Shown here: piece by piece, positions 48,084-57,803 of the stretch
How the letters are laid out: each line of letters opens with the position of its first letter
Numbering within the stretch: the stretch's first letter is position 1
Assembly: GCF_006980715.1 (NCBI RefSeq)
Contig: NZ_SBHN01000014.1
Location: 1-64,000 of the forward strand
DNA length: 64,000 nucleotides
DNA from: Telmatospirillum sp. J64-1
Lineage (GTDB): Bacteria; Pseudomonadota; Alphaproteobacteria; Rhodospirillales; Magnetospirillaceae
Reading direction: 5' to 3'
The notes under the pieces: model-generated
The model's input: only the letters and a program-made list of their open reading frames with translations
The model's database searches: none
What the model was told of the DNA's origin: nothing
Position numbers and translations under genes: made by a program

Positions 48084-48214
48084 CTGCCCCTCTCCTGTCC
48101 GCGAGACCGCGGCCATGATGGGCAAGGCCGACCGAACGGGCAAGGGGAAGAGGTTTTGTCTTTTCCGCAGCCCTCGACTCGGCCATCTTATGGTCGCCGC
48201 AAAAGGAGACTGCC

Positions 48215-49597
48215 GTGCTGGAGCATCTGATCAACAGCGTCAACGACGAAGCCGCCGTGATCGTGCCATTGCGCAAATCGCACCTCGAGACCTGGCTGGC
48301 CGAACAGCCGTCCCGGGTCGCCCAATGGGTTTCGGGCAACCGTTTCAAGGCCGATGCCGGCAGGACACTGGCCTTGCCCGACGAAAACGGCCGCCCCGCC
48401 ACCATCCTGCTGGGGCTGGGCGAGGACGACGATCTGTGGGCCTTCGCCGGATTGCCGTCCAAGCTGCCCCAGGGCGGCTATCGGCTGGTTTCGGGCCTGG
48501 CGCCGGAAATGGCCAGCCGCGCCGCTTTCGGCTGGGCCATGGGCACCTATCGCTTCACACGCTTCAAGAGCAATGGCGGCCACGACTTCCCCAGCCTGCT
48601 CTGGCCCGAAAATGCCGACCGCGCCTGGGTCGAGCGGACCGCCGCCGCCACCGCCCTGGTCCGCGACCTGATCAATACTCCGGCCTCGCATATGGGCCCC
48701 GAGGAACTGGCCGAAACGGCCCGCAGCCTCGCCAACCGCCACAATGCCCGCTGCCGCATCATCCAGGGCGAGGAATTGCTGCACGAGAACTGGCCGGCCG
48801 TCCATGCCGTGGGCCGCGCCTCCCCCCGTGCGCCGCGCCTGATCGACCTGCGCTGGGGCGCCCCCGAGGCGCCCAAGGTGACCATCGTCGGCAAGGGCGT
48901 CTGCTTCGATACCGGCGGGCTGGACCTCAAGGGCGCCGCCAGCATGAAGCTGATGAAGAAGGATATGGGCGGGGCCGCCCATGCCCTGGGTCTGGCCCAG
49001 ATGATCATGAGTGCCGACTTGCCGGTCCGCCTGCGCGTGCTGATTCCGGCGGTCGAGAATTCCGTCTCCGGCAGCGCCTTCCGGCCCGGCGACGTCATCA
49101 AGACCCGCAAGGGTATGACCGTCGAGATCGGCAATACCGATGCCGAAGGCCGCCTGATCCTGGCCGATGCCCTGTACGAGGCGGACCAGGAGAAGCCCGA
49201 GATGCTTTTGGACTTCGCCACCCTGACCGGCGCCGCCCGCAGCGCACTCGGCGTCGAACTGCCGGCCATGTTCAGCAACAACGACGCCCTGGCCAACGAT
49301 TTCCTGGCCGCCGGGGAACGCGAAGGCGATCCACTGTGGCGCATGCCGCTCTGGCGCTCCTACCGCCGGATGCTCGACAGCAAGGTCGCCGACATCAACA
49401 ACGTCTCCGACAGCCCCTATGCCGGGGCCATCGTCGCCGGACTGTTCCTGCAGGAATTCGTCAGCGACGAGACGCCCTGGGCCCATGTGGACATGATGGC
49501 CTGGAACACCTCCTCGCGCCCCGGCCGTCCCGACGGCGGCGAAGCCATGACCCTGCGGGCCGCCTACAGCCTGATCGCCGGGCGGTTCCAGAAATAG
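48215..49597 (+). CDS. Leucyl aminopeptidase family protein (M17)
   Basis: 460 residues, GTG start with AAAGGAG. A short N-terminal domain is followed by the M17 catalytic domain with the metal/active-site segments GKGVCFDTGGLDLKGAASMK, MKKDMGGAAHALGL and the signature NTDAEGRLILADAL, containing the two-metal ligands. The Lys in LKGAASMK is the conserved active-site Lys. It removes N-terminal amino acids in the cytosol. The N-terminal part is shorter and more divergent than E. coli PepA, so the PepB-like or alphaproteobacterial M17 subgroup is likelier. Confidence 0.93.
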   Translation: MLEHLINSVNDEAAVIVPLRKSHLETWLAEQPSRVAQWVSGNRFKADAGRTLALPDENGRPATILLGLGEDDDLWAFAGLPSKLPQGGYRLVSGLAPEMASRAAFGWAMGTYRFTRFKSNGGHDFPSLLWPENADRAWVERTAAATALVRDLINTPASHMGPEELAETARSLANRHNARCRIIQGEELLHENWPAVHAVGRASPRAPRLIDLRWGAPEAPKVTIVGKGVCFDTGGLDLKGAASMKLMKKDMGGAAHALGLAQMIMSADLPVRLRVLIPAVENSVSGSAFRPGDVIKTRKGMTVEIGNTDAEGRLILADALYEADQEKPEMLLDFATLTGAARSALGVELPAMFSNNDALANDFLAAGEREGDPLWRMPLWRSYRRMLDSKVADINNVSDSPYAGAIVAGLFLQEFVSDETPWAHVDMMAWNTSSRPGRPDGGEAMTLRAAYSLIAGRFQK

Positions 49598-49685
49598 AAG
49601 AGGTCCGGAAGCGGGGCAACTTCCCATTGCTCCGCTTCCCTGGGTGAGATAACAGGTTTCGGCAGCAAAACGAACGAGGGGCGAG

Positions 49686-50051
49686 ATGGGGGTGGACCTC
49701 AAGGCCGTGCAGGCCCTGGACCTTTGGCGCGGAGCCATCGTCGAAAGCGTCCGCCGCGACGCCCCGGACCTGTCGGCCCGCCAGATGGCCCTGCTGCTGA
49801 CCGTCTACCTGACCCCGCCGCCTCATACCGTGCGGGGGCTCTCGGCCAGCCTCAATGTCTCGAAACCGGCCATCACCCGCGCCCTGGACCGCCTCTCCGA
49901 GTTCGGCCTGCTCAAGCGCAAGCAGGACGAGGCGGACCGCCGCTCGGTCCTGATCCAGCGCACGGTCAAGGGCTCGGTCTTCCTGCGCGAATTCGGCGAC
50001 ATCATCGTCGCCGCCGCCCAGGAGGCGGAAAAAGTTCCACGTGAAACATAG
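49686..50051 (+). CDS. MarR-family transcriptional regulator
   Basis: 121 residues, SD GAGGGGCGAG. Winged helix-turn-helix: QMALLLTVYLTPPPHTVRGL, the recognition helix in SASLNVSKPAITRALDRLSE, and the wing KRKQDEADRRSVLIQRTVKG with the MarR-typical D-x-R-(S/A) sequence. It is shorter than most MarR proteins (about 140), mainly in the dimerisation helices. It binds DNA as a dimer and often responds to phenolic ligands; its target is unknown. It follows the aminopeptidase gene by 88 bases on the same strand. Confidence 0.88.
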   Translation: MGVDLKAVQALDLWRGAIVESVRRDAPDLSARQMALLLTVYLTPPPHTVRGLSASLNVSKPAITRALDRLSEFGLLKRKQDEADRRSVLIQRTVKGSVFLREFGDIIVAAAQEAEKVPRET

Positions 50052-50067
50052 AGCGGAGCGAGAAGCT

Positions 50068-50180
50068 CCCGCTTGGACTCTGCCCAAACCCGCAAAGGGC
50101 CTTGGGCCCTTTGAGCCCGTTCTATTTTCAGGAGATTCAAGAGGCGAGCCTCTTGGCGGGTGCAGGGCAGCGCCCTGCAA
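50068..50180 (+). repeat. GC-rich palindromic element, family D, copy
   Basis: GGACTCTGCCCAAACCCGC, AAAGGGCCTTGGGCCCTTT (a 19-base palindrome around 50095-50113) and GCAGGGCAGCGCCCTGC (50162-50178). Related to the stretch near 15121, which it matches in inverted orientation. Confidence 0.5.
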
Positions 50181-50186
50181 TAGTCT

Positions 50187-50220
50187 GAAAAAGGGAGCAC
50201 GGCGTTCCCCGCCATGCCCC
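50187..50220 (-). terminator. Rho-independent terminator of maeB
   Basis: On the minus strand GGCATGGCG and CGCCGTGCT pair (two wobble pairs) around a five-base loop, followed by CCCTTTTTC, a few bases after the maeB stop. Confidence 0.7.
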
Positions 50221-50228
50221 CTTGATCC

Positions 50229-52496
50229 TTACTTCACCGAATCATAAGCCGCCAGCACGGCCATGTTGACGATGTCGGAGACGGTGGCGTCCATCGAGGT
50301 GATCTGGACCGGCTTGGACAGGCCCAGCAGGACCGGGCCGATCACCGTGCCGCCGCCCAGCTTCTGCAGCAGCTTCGAGGTGATGTTGGCCGAATAGAGG
50401 CCGGGCATCACCAGCACGTTGGCCGGGCCGGACAGGCGGCAGAAGGGATAGACCTTCATCATTTCCGGGTCCAGGGCCACGTCGGCGGCCATTTCTCCGT
50501 CATATTCGAAGTCGACATGGCGCTTGTCCAGGATGGCAACCGCTTCACGGACGCGATGGGACTTGTCCGAAGTGGGATTGCCGAAATTGGAATAGGACAG
50601 CAGCGCCACGCGCGGCTCATGCCCCATCTGGCGCGCCTTGGCGGCGGCCTGGACGGCGATGTCGGCCAGTTCTTCCGGGGTCGGCGTCTCATGCACCGTG
50701 GTATCGGCGATGAAGACGGTGCGCCCGCGCGACAGCAGCATGGTCACGCCCATGGGACGCTGGCCCGGCTTGGGATCGAGCACGCGGCTGATCTCGTCGA
50801 AGGCGGCATAATAGGTGCGGGTCAGGCCCGTCACCATGGCATCGGCATCACCGGCCAGCACCATCAGCGCGCCATAGATATTGCGTTCCTGGTTGACCAT
50901 GCGCTGGGCGTCGCGGTGCAGGGCACCCTTGCGCTGCAAGCGCCGGTACAGCAGCTCGGTATATTCCTTGGTGTGGTAGGACAGCCTCGCATTCTCGATG
51001 ATCAGGCCGTCGGTGCCGCCCAGGCCGCTGGCTTCCATGGTCTTGCGGATGCGGTCCTCGCGGCCGATCAGGATCGGCGTGCCGAAGCCGCCATTGCGGA
51101 AGGCGAGGGCGGCACGGATGGTCTTTTCCTCTTCGCCCTCGGCGAAGACCACCCGGCGGGGATTGTTGTGCACCTGTTCCGAAATCGCCTGCATGGTCGC
51201 CGTGGTCGGGTCCAGGCGGGCCGAGAGTTCGCGGCGATAGGCGTCCATGTCGATGATCGGCTTGCGCGCCACGCCGCTATCCATGGCGGCCTGCGCCACG
51301 GCGGGCGGAATGGCGGCGATCAGACGCGGATCGAAAGGCACGGGGATGACGTATTCCGGACCATAGCGCAGGCGGCGGCCGGAATAGGCGCGGTCCACCT
51401 CATCGGGCACGTCCTCGCGCGCCAGAGCGGCGATGGCCTCGGCGGCGGCGATCTTCATGGCGTCGTTGATGGTCGAGGCGCGCACGTCCAGGGCGCCGCG
51501 GAAGATATAGGGGAAGCCCAGGACATTGTTGACCTGGTTCGGATAATCCGAACGGCCGGTGGCGACGATGGCGTCGCTGCGCACCGCCTTGACCTCTTCC
51601 GGAGTGATTTCCGGATCGGGATTGGCCATGGCGAAGATGATCGGACGATCGGCCATCTGCGCCACCATTTCCGGCGTCACCGCGCCCTTCACCGACAGGC
51701 CGAAGAAGACGTCGGCGCCCTTCATGGCTTCTTCCAGGGTGCGGGCATCGGTCTCGACCGCATGGGCCGATTTCCACTGGTTCATGCCCTCGGTGCGGCC
51801 CTTGTAGATGGTGCCCTTGGTGTCGCACATGATGACGTTGTTGGTGGCCACGCCCATGGCCTTGACCAGCTCGACGCAGGCCACGGCGGCGGCGCCGGCG
51901 CCGTTGACGACGATCTTGGTGGTCTTGATGTCGCGCCCGGTCAGGGCCAGGGCGTTGATCAGGCCGGCGGCGGCGATGATGGCCGTACCGTGCTGGTCGT
52001 CATGGAAGACCGGAATGTCCATCACCTCGCGCAGGCGCTGCTCGATGATGAAGCATTCCGGCGCCTTGATGTCTTCCAGGTTGATGCCGCCGAAGGACGC
52101 GCCCAGGAACCGCACGCAATTGACGAATTCGTCGACGTCGCGGGTCTCGACTTCCAGGTCGATGGAATCCACGTCGGCGAAACGCTTGAACAGCACCGCC
52201 TTGCCTTCCATCACCGGCTTGCTCGCCAAGGCGCCCAGATCGCCCAAGCCCAGCACGGCCGTCCCGTTCGAGATCACCGCCACCAGGTTGCCCTTGGCCG
52301 TGTAATCATAGGCCAGCGAAGGGTCGCGGGCGATGTGAAGGCAGGGAGCGGCAACGCCGGGGGAATAGGCCAGCGACAGGTCGCGCTGGGTGGTCAGCGG
52401 CTTGGTCGGAATGATCTCAATCTTGCCCGGGCGGCCCGAGGCATGCATGAGCAGGGATTCGCGTTCGAGGTTACGGTTCGGAGTGGTCTCGTCCAT
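50229..52496 (-). CDS. maeB: NADP-dependent malic enzyme with phosphotransacetylase-like domain
   Basis: 755 residues, the MaeB size class. The N-terminal malic enzyme domain (about 1-420) has LSLAYSPGVAAPCLHI, MEGKAVLFKRFADVDSIDLE, FHDDQHGTAIIAAAGLINAL and the Rossmann motif VVNGAGAAAVACVELVKAMG. The C-terminal phosphate acetyltransferase-like domain (about 430-755) has RRVVFAEGEEEKTIRAALAF, DADAMVTGLTRTYY and the closing GPVLLGLSKPVQITSMDATV. It decarboxylates malate to pyruvate in the cytosol with NADP; the PTA-like domain is usually regulatory (acetyl-CoA sensing) and not catalytic. Confidence 0.95.
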   Translation of the reverse strand: MDETTPNRNLERESLLMHASGRPGKIEIIPTKPLTTQRDLSLAYSPGVAAPCLHIARDPSLAYDYTAKGNLVAVISNGTAVLGLGDLGALASKPVMEGKAVLFKRFADVDSIDLEVETRDVDEFVNCVRFLGASFGGINLEDIKAPECFIIEQRLREVMDIPVFHDDQHGTAIIAAAGLINALALTGRDIKTTKIVVNGAGAAAVACVELVKAMGVATNNVIMCDTKGTIYKGRTEGMNQWKSAHAVETDARTLEEAMKGADVFFGLSVKGAVTPEMVAQMADRPIIFAMANPDPEITPEEVKAVRSDAIVATGRSDYPNQVNNVLGFPYIFRGALDVRASTINDAMKIAAAEAIAALAREDVPDEVDRAYSGRRLRYGPEYVIPVPFDPRLIAAIPPAVAQAAMDSGVARKPIIDMDAYRRELSARLDPTTATMQAISEQVHNNPRRVVFAEGEEEKTIRAALAFRNGGFGTPILIGREDRIRKTMEASGLGGTDGLIIENARLSYHTKEYTELLYRRLQRKGALHRDAQRMVNQERNIYGALMVLAGDADAMVTGLTRTYYAAFDEISRVLDPKPGQRPMGVTMLLSRGRTVFIADTTVHETPTPEELADIAVQAAAKARQMGHEPRVALLSYSNFGNPTSDKSHRVREAVAILDKRHVDFEYDGEMAADVALDPEMMKVYPFCRLSGPANVLVMPGLYSANITSKLLQKLGGGTVIGPVLLGLSKPVQITSMDATVSDIVNMAVLAAYDSVK

Positions 52497-52535
52497 ATCG
52501 GCAGGGGCCTTCGGAAAACAGGGGAAGGGAGGGGG

Positions 52536-53039
52536 CTAAAGAGTGGAGGTCTTGCGGTCGTTGACGTGGATGTTCGTCGCGCCGTTCTCGGCAAGAATGG
52601 TCTTGGCGCGTCCTTCGCGCAGGGGGTCGGGGGCATAGACCCACAGGATGACGCTGCCGGCTTCCAGCGCCCGGGCGAAATCCTCGGAATGGGGCTGGGC
52701 CGACACTTCGTCGAGCAATTCCTTGGCGGCGGCGCCGCCGACACCGGCGGCGACCAGGCCGGCGATGGCCGCCCCCACCGGACCGGCGGCCAGGGCGATC
52801 AGCCCGGCGGCGACCAGGGGGCCTTCGTAGCGCAGCTCGCCCACCAGCCCGACCAGGCTGTCGCGCCAGGACTTGCCCGGCTTGCCGGCGGCGTCTATGG
52901 ATTCGTGCGAGGTGAGGACCGACAGATCGGCCGTGTCGAAACCGGCCTGTTTCAGGGCGGCGATGGTGCGTTCGAATTGCGCGCGGTCGGACAGGATGCC
53001 GACGACTTCGCGGCTGACCGGATGATTGCTATCGTTCAC
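52536..53039 (-). CDS. General stress protein 17M-like small protein with glycine-rich hydrophobic core
   Basis: 167 residues from GTG 53039 with GGGAAAAG ahead. Three parts: an N-terminal region VVGILSDRAQFERTIAALKQ resembling YflT/GSP17M-type domains, a central Gly/Ala-rich hydrophobic stretch (about 75-108, AAGLIALAAGPVGAAIAGLV) like that of glycine-zipper proteins, and a C-terminal region VILWVYAPDPLREGRAKTIL ending in a Thr-Ser-Thr-Leu tail. The function is unknown; similar proteins are induced by stress. It lies between maeB (same strand) and the divergent mutS. The open frame upstream to 55007 is antisense to mutS. Confidence 0.75.
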   Translation of the reverse strand: MNDSNHPVSREVVGILSDRAQFERTIAALKQAGFDTADLSVLTSHESIDAAGKPGKSWRDSLVGLVGELRYEGPLVAAGLIALAAGPVGAAIAGLVAAGVGGAAAKELLDEVSAQPHSEDFARALEAGSVILWVYAPDPLREGRAKTILAENGATNIHVNDRKTSTL

Positions 53040-53118
53040 GGCTTTTCCCGTTGGTTGGCTGCGGGGGGAAATCATTCTGCCCGAGGCTTTTTGCGATTCA
53101 TAGGCGGTTTTGAGACTT

Positions 53119-53146
53119 TTGCACCCTGTCGGGTCGACGTGATAGT
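53119..53146 (+). promoter_or_regulatory. Predicted promoter of mutS
   Basis: TTGCAC (53119-53124), 16-base spacer, GATAGT (53141-53146), about 50 bases before the start. Confidence 0.4.
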
Positions 53147-53195
53147 GTCCCCACCCGTCATTCTCCCCTGATCCCATGCCAAGGCCTTGCCGTCC

Positions 53196-55853
53196 GTGAC
53201 CGTTCAACAGACGCCCGACCTCTCGATTCCCGACGATGCCACGCCGATGATGGCCCAGTATCTGGGCATCAAGCGGGATTACCCTGATTGCCTGCTGTTC
53301 TATCGCATGGGCGATTTCTACGAGCTGTTCTTCGATGATGCCGTCAAGGCCGCCGAGGCGCTGGACATCACGCTGACGCGGCGCGGCAAGCATCAGGGCG
53401 AGGACATCGCCATGTGCGGCGTGCCGATCCACGCCCATGAGGGCTATCTCGCCAAGCTGATCCGCAAGGGCTTCAAGGTCGCTGTCTGCGAACAGACCGA
53501 AGATCCCGCCGAGGCCAAGAAGCGCGGCGGCAAATCGGTGGTGGCCCGCGACGTCATCCGCGTCGTCACGCCCGGCACCATCACCGAGGATTCGCTGCTC
53601 GACGCGCGTTCCCACAATTACCTTGCCGCCCTGGCCGAGGCGCGGGGCAGCCTGGGCCTGGCTTGGCTCGACATGTCCACCGGCGATTTCCAGGTGCAGA
53701 CGGTGGAACTGGCCAATCTGGGCGCGGCGCTGGCCCGCCTGTCGCCGGGCGAGTTGCTGCTGGCCGACCGCTTGTGCGGCGATCCGCGCCTGTTCGAGCT
53801 TCTGGCCGAGTGGAAATCCATCCTCTCGCCCTTGCCCGGCGCCCGTTTCGATGCGGAAAATGCCCGCCTGCGGCTGCAATCCCTTTACGGCGTCGGCGCG
53901 CTGGACGGTTTCGGCCAGTTCTCGCGGGCCGAGACGGCCGCCGCCGGGGCCCTGGTCGATTATGTGGAACTGACCCAGAAGGGCCGCCTGCCGCGCCTGG
54001 GCATTCCCCGGCGCCTGGCCGAGGGGGCGGTGATGGAGATCGACGCCGCCACGCGGCGCAATCTCGAACTGGCCGAAACCCTGACGGGCGAGCGCAAGGG
54101 CTCGCTGCTGGCCTGCATCGACCGCACGATCAGCGGCCCCGGCGCCCGTCTGCTGGCCCAGCATCTGGCAGCGCCCCTGACCGATCCGGGGGCCATCGCC
54201 CAGCGCCTGGACATGGTGCAATTCTTCGTCGAGCAGCCCCGCCTGCGCGAGGATATCCGTGCCGCCCTGAAGCTCTGCCCCGATCTGGAACGGGCCCTGT
54301 CGCGCATCACGCTGGGGCGCGGCGGGCCGCGCGACTTGGCCGCCATCCGTGACGGGCTGGGCCAGATTCCCCGCATGCGCAGCCTGCTGGCTTCCGCCTC
54401 CGCCGCCCCGCCGCAAGGACTGGCCGCCTGCGCCAAGGCCATGGGCGAGCATGACGGGCTGGTCGAGCGCCTGACCCGTGCCCTGGCGGCCGATTTGCCG
54501 GTGCTGACCCGCGACGGCGGCTTCATCGCGCCGGGCTATCATCCGGCGCTGGACGAATTGCGCGCGCTGCGCGATGAAAGCCGCCGCCTGATTGCCGCCC
54601 TGCAAAGCAATTATGCCGAGATCAGCGGCGTCGCCACGCTGAAGATCAAGCACAACAACGTGCTGGGCTATTACATCGAGGTCCCGCCCAAGCAGGCCGA
54701 GCGCATGGGCGAGCCCTTCATCCACCGCCAGACCATCGCCAGCGGCGTGCGCTACACCACCGTCGAGCTGGGCGAGCTGGAGGGCAAGCTGCGCGGCGCC
54801 GCCGACAAGGCACTGGCGCTCGAGATGGAACTCTTCGCCGATCTGGTGGGCGAGGTGACGGGCCGGGCCGAGGACATCGCCGCCGCCGCCCGCGCTTTGG
54901 CCGCCATCGACGTCGCCGCCGCCCTGGGCGAACTGGCCGAGGAATGCCGCTGGACCCGCCCGGTTGTGGACAATTCCCTGGCCTTCGACATCAAGGGCGG
55001 GCGCCATCCCGTGGTCGAGGCCGCTTTGGCGCGCTCAGGCGGCGAGACTTTCGTCGCCAATGACTGCGACCTGGGCGAGGGCCAGCGCCTGTGGCTGATC
55101 ACCGGCCCCAACATGGCCGGCAAGTCCACCTTCCTGCGCCAAAATGCCCTGATCGCCGTGCTCGCCCAGATGGGCAGCTTCGTCCCCGCCGCCAGCGCCC
55201 ATATCGGCGTGGTGGACCGGCTGTTCTCGCGCGTCGGCGCCGCCGACGATCTGGCGCGGGGACGTTCCACCTTCATGGTGGAAATGGTCGAGACGGCGGC
55301 CATCCTCAACCAGTCGAGCAGCCGCGCCCTGGTCATCCTCGACGAGATCGGACGCGGCACCGCCACCTATGACGGCCTGTCCATCGCTTGGGCGGTGGTC
55401 GAGCATCTGCACGAGGTCAATTCCTGCCGTGCCCTGTTCGCCACCCATTACCACGAACTGACGGCCCTGGCGCCCAAGCTGAAGCACCTCGCCAACCATT
55501 GCATGAAGGTCAAGGAATGGCAGGGCGACGTGGTCTTCCTGCACGAGGTCGGCCCCGGCGCCGCCGACCGTTCCTACGGCATCCATGTCGCCCAGCTGGC
55601 GGGCCTGCCCGCCGCCGTGATCGAACGGGCCGAGCAGGTGCTGCAAAACCTGGAATCGGGTGAACAGAACACCTCCGTCGGCAAACTGGCCGACGACCTG
55701 CCGCTTTTCGCCGCGCTGGCCAAGCCGAAATCCGGTCCGGCCAAGCCCGCCAAGCCGTCACCGGTGGAAGAGGCGCTGAAGGGACTCAATCCCGACGACC
55801 TGACCCCGCGCGAGGCGCTGGAAACGCTCTACCGGCTGCGCGGGATGATCTGA
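53196..55853 (+). CDS. mutS: DNA mismatch repair protein MutS
   Basis: 885 residues from GTG 53196, which has AAGG 11 bases upstream; a TTG at 53187 would add three residues. The mismatch-binding domain has the FYELFFDDA version of the Phe-x-Glu motif ([18 protein letters not shown]). The ATPase domain has Walker [40 protein letters not shown], Walker [21 protein letters not shown] and the [11 protein letters not shown] motif. It recognises mispairs and recruits MutL. It is divergent from the GSP-like gene. No mutL is in the window. Confidence 0.97.
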   Translation: MTVQQTPDLSIPDDATPMMAQYLGIKRDYPDCLLFYRMGDFYELFFDDAVKAAEALDITLTRRGKHQGEDIAMCGVPIHAHEGYLAKLIRKGFKVAVCEQTEDPAEAKKRGGKSVVARDVIRVVTPGTITEDSLLDARSHNYLAALAEARGSLGLAWLDMSTGDFQVQTVELANLGAALARLSPGELLLADRLCGDPRLFELLAEWKSILSPLPGARFDAENARLRLQSLYGVGALDGFGQFSRAETAAAGALVDYVELTQKGRLPRLGIPRRLAEGAVMEIDAATRRNLELAETLTGERKGSLLACIDRTISGPGARLLAQHLAAPLTDPGAIAQRLDMVQFFVEQPRLREDIRAALKLCPDLERALSRITLGRGGPRDLAAIRDGLGQIPRMRSLLASASAAPPQGLAACAKAMGEHDGLVERLTRALAADLPVLTRDGGFIAPGYHPALDELRALRDESRRLIAALQSNYAEISGVATLKIKHNNVLGYYIEVPPKQAERMGEPFIHRQTIASGVRYTTVELGELEGKLRGAADKALALEMELFADLVGEVTGRAEDIAAAARALAAIDVAAALGELAEECRWTRPVVDNSLAFDIKGGRHPVVEAALARSGGETFVANDCDLGEGQRLWLITGPNMAGKSTFLRQNALIAVLAQMGSFVPAASAHIGVVDRLFSRVGAADDLARGRSTFMVEMVETAAILNQSSSRALVILDEIGRGTATYDGLSIAWAVVEHLHEVNSCRALFATHYHELTALAPKLKHLANHCMKVKEWQGDVVFLHEVGPGAADRSYGIHVAQLAGLPAAVIERAEQVLQNLESGEQNTSVGKLADDLPLFAALAKPKSGPAKPAKPSPVEEALKGLNPDDLTPREALETLYRLRGMI

Positions 55854-55932
55854 AAAAAGGGTATATCCCAGTCCGCTTGTTCATATTTCATCAAACTACA
55901 ATCCCGGCCATTCCCCGCCACGGATATTCATA

Positions 55933-55962
55933 GGCCGCCATTTCCTACCGGAAGTGGCGGCC
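55933..55962 (+). terminator. Long hairpin downstream of mutS (possible terminator)
   Basis: 13-bp stem GGCCGCCATTTCC/GGAAGTGGCGGCC (one G-U) with a TACC loop, followed by GTTTATCTGT, a weak T-run. It lies 35 bases before the chemoreceptor start, so it could also act in that leader. Confidence 0.5.
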
Positions 55963-55996
55963 GTTTATCTGTAGAAATGCGGGGAAACACTACAAG

Positions 55997-57679
55997 ATGA
56001 AGCGACTTGTGGATCTGCGGATCAGGGTGAAACTGACCCTTTCCTTCGCCGTGCTCGTGGGCCTTATCCTGTTGAGCAGCCTGCTCAGTTTTGGGAGCCT
56101 GAGCAGCATCGAGCGCAACACCCAAACCACCGAACATGCCTACGAGGTGCTGAACGCCGCCTCCGGGATCGTCGACGGCATCATCAACCAGGAAAACGCC
56201 TTGCGCGGCTATCTGATCTCGGCGGAGGAATCCTTCCTGGCCCCCTATGCCCCCGGCCAGCAGATGTTCCAGGACAGCCTTGCCCGTACCAAGGTCCTGA
56301 CCGCCGGGAACGAGATCCAGCAGCAGCGCCTGGCGGAACTGGAAGCCGCCGCCGCCGAATGGCGCGAGACGGCCGAACGCATCCTGGCGGCCATGCGCGA
56401 CGAAAGGCTGGAATTCGCCCGTTCCATCGAAGCCTCGGGCAAGGGCAAGGAGGCGATGGACGTGCTGCGCGCCAAGGCCGACGAGTTGATCCAGACGGAG
56501 ATGTCCCTGCTGCGTCAGCGCAACGCGGAAGCCCAGGCCGCCTTTTCCTCCAGTTTCGCCATCACCTTGGGAATCGCCGCCATTTCGACCCTGGTCGCCG
56601 TCTTCGCCGGATGGGGCCTCTCCCGCAGCATCGCCACCCCCATCGCCGACATGACCTCCGTCATGCAGCGCCTTTCGGTGGGAGAGCATGACGTGACCAT
56701 CCCCGGCCGCGACCGCCGCGACGAAGTGGGCGCCATGGCCCAAGCCGTGGAAATCTTCAAGGAAAATGCCCTCAAGGTCGAGCGCATGAACCAGGAGAAG
56801 ATCGAGGCGGAACATCGCAGTGCCCAGGAACGCCAGGCCCTGCGCGAGCGTATGGCTGCGGATTTCGAGGCCGCCATCGGCGCCATCGTCGAAACCCTGG
56901 GCAGTGCTGCGGGCGAAATGGAGCAGGCGGCGGCGAAGCTGTCGGCCACCGCCGGCACCAGCACCCAGCAGGCCACCGCCGTCGCGGCGGCGTCGGAACA
57001 AGCGGCGGCCAATGTGCAGGTCCTGGCCTCGGCCGCCGAGGAACTGGCCACCTCGGTAGGCGAGATCGGCCGCCAGGTGGAAAGCTCCGACCTCGCGGCC
57101 CGCAACGCCGTCTCCGACGTCCAACGCGCCCAATCCATCATGCAGCGCCTGGACGAGGATGCCCGGCGCATCGGCGACGTGGTCAGCCTGATCAACGACA
57201 TCGCCAGCCAGACCAACCTGCTGGCGCTGAACGCCACGATCGAGGCGGCGCGGGCGGGCGAGGCGGGCAAGGGCTTCGCCGTCGTCGCCAACGAAGTAAA
57301 ATCGCTGGCCAATGCCACGGCGCGGGCCACGGGCGATATCTCGACCCAGATCGCCGCCGTCCAGCAGGCGACGCAAGAAGCCGTCGGCGCCATCGGTCAG
57401 ATTTCCAACGTGATCCAGCAGGTCGCCAGCGTCTCGGCCAATATCGCAGCAGCCGTCGAGCAGCAAAATGCCTCGACCCGCGAAATCGCCAGCAGCGCCG
57501 AACAGGCTGCCCAGGGCACCCATGAGGTGACTCGCAACATCGGCGGCGTCCGCACCGCCGCCGAGGAAACCGGCGAGGCCAGCACCCGCCTTCTCGGCGC
57601 CGCCAGCGGCCTCTCCCATCAATCGAAGCGGCTCGGCCAGGAAGTCGAGCGTTTCCTGACCCAGATCCGCGCGGCGTGA
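55997..57679 (+). CDS. Methyl-accepting chemotaxis protein with CHASE3-type sensor
   Basis: 560 residues. TM1 is at about 11-33 ([20 protein letters not shown]), followed by a CHASE3-like helical sensor (about 35-185) with [22 protein letters not shown]2 at about 188-212, then HAMP ([20 protein letters not shown]). The signalling domain has the hairpin tip [20 protein letters not shown] followed by [18 protein letters not shown]. Its C-terminus ends without a CheR pentapeptide. It senses an unknown stimulus and controls CheA. It is a single gene with no che neighbours. Confidence 0.93.
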   Translation: MKRLVDLRIRVKLTLSFAVLVGLILLSSLLSFGSLSSIERNTQTTEHAYEVLNAASGIVDGIINQENALRGYLISAEESFLAPYAPGQQMFQDSLARTKVLTAGNEIQQQRLAELEAAAAEWRETAERILAAMRDERLEFARSIEASGKGKEAMDVLRAKADELIQTEMSLLRQRNAEAQAAFSSSFAITLGIAAISTLVAVFAGWGLSRSIATPIADMTSVMQRLSVGEHDVTIPGRDRRDEVGAMAQAVEIFKENALKVERMNQEKIEAEHRSAQERQALRERMAADFEAAIGAIVETLGSAAGEMEQAAAKLSATAGTSTQQATAVAAASEQAAANVQVLASAAEELATSVGEIGRQVESSDLAARNAVSDVQRAQSIMQRLDEDARRIGDVVSLINDIASQTNLLALNATIEAARAGEAGKGFAVVANEVKSLANATARATGDISTQIAAVQQATQEAVGAIGQISNVIQQVASVSANIAAAVEQQNASTREIASSAEQAAQGTHEVTRNIGGVRTAAEETGEASTRLLGAASGLSHQSKRLGQEVERFLTQIRAA

Positions 57680-57747
57680 CGCAACAGGGGCCGGGGAAGG
57701 GGGAAGGGCTTCCTGCGAATCTTCCCCGGTCTCATCCCAAACCGCTG

Positions 57748-57776
57748 GCGACAAAACGGAGGCAGTTTCATATAAT
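57748..57776 (+). promoter_or_regulatory. Predicted promoter of glnD
   Basis: GCGACA (57748-57753), 17-base spacer, perfect TATAAT (57771-57776). The predicted start (about 57783) falls inside a palindrome. Confidence 0.55.
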
Positions 57777-57777
57777 G

Positions 57778-57795
57778 CCCAGACTTTAGTCTGGG
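57778..57795. promoter_or_regulatory. Palindrome at the glnD transcription start
   Basis: CCCAGAC (57778-57784) TTTA GTCTGGG (57789-57795), a perfect 7-bp dyad lying directly after the -10 and overlapping the GGGGAG ribosome site (57793-57798) of the ATG at 57804. It could be an operator or a translation-limiting hairpin. Confidence 0.5.
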
Positions 57796-57803
57796 GAGCA
57801 TTC

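Noticed and set aside
50517-53171. An 884-residue plus-strand frame opposite maeB
   Set aside because: Antisense shadow of maeB, no ribosome site or domain.
52536-55007. An 823-residue minus-strand frame running through mutS into the stress-protein gene
   Set aside because: Only the last 167 residues (from GTG 53039) look like a protein; the rest is antisense to mutS.
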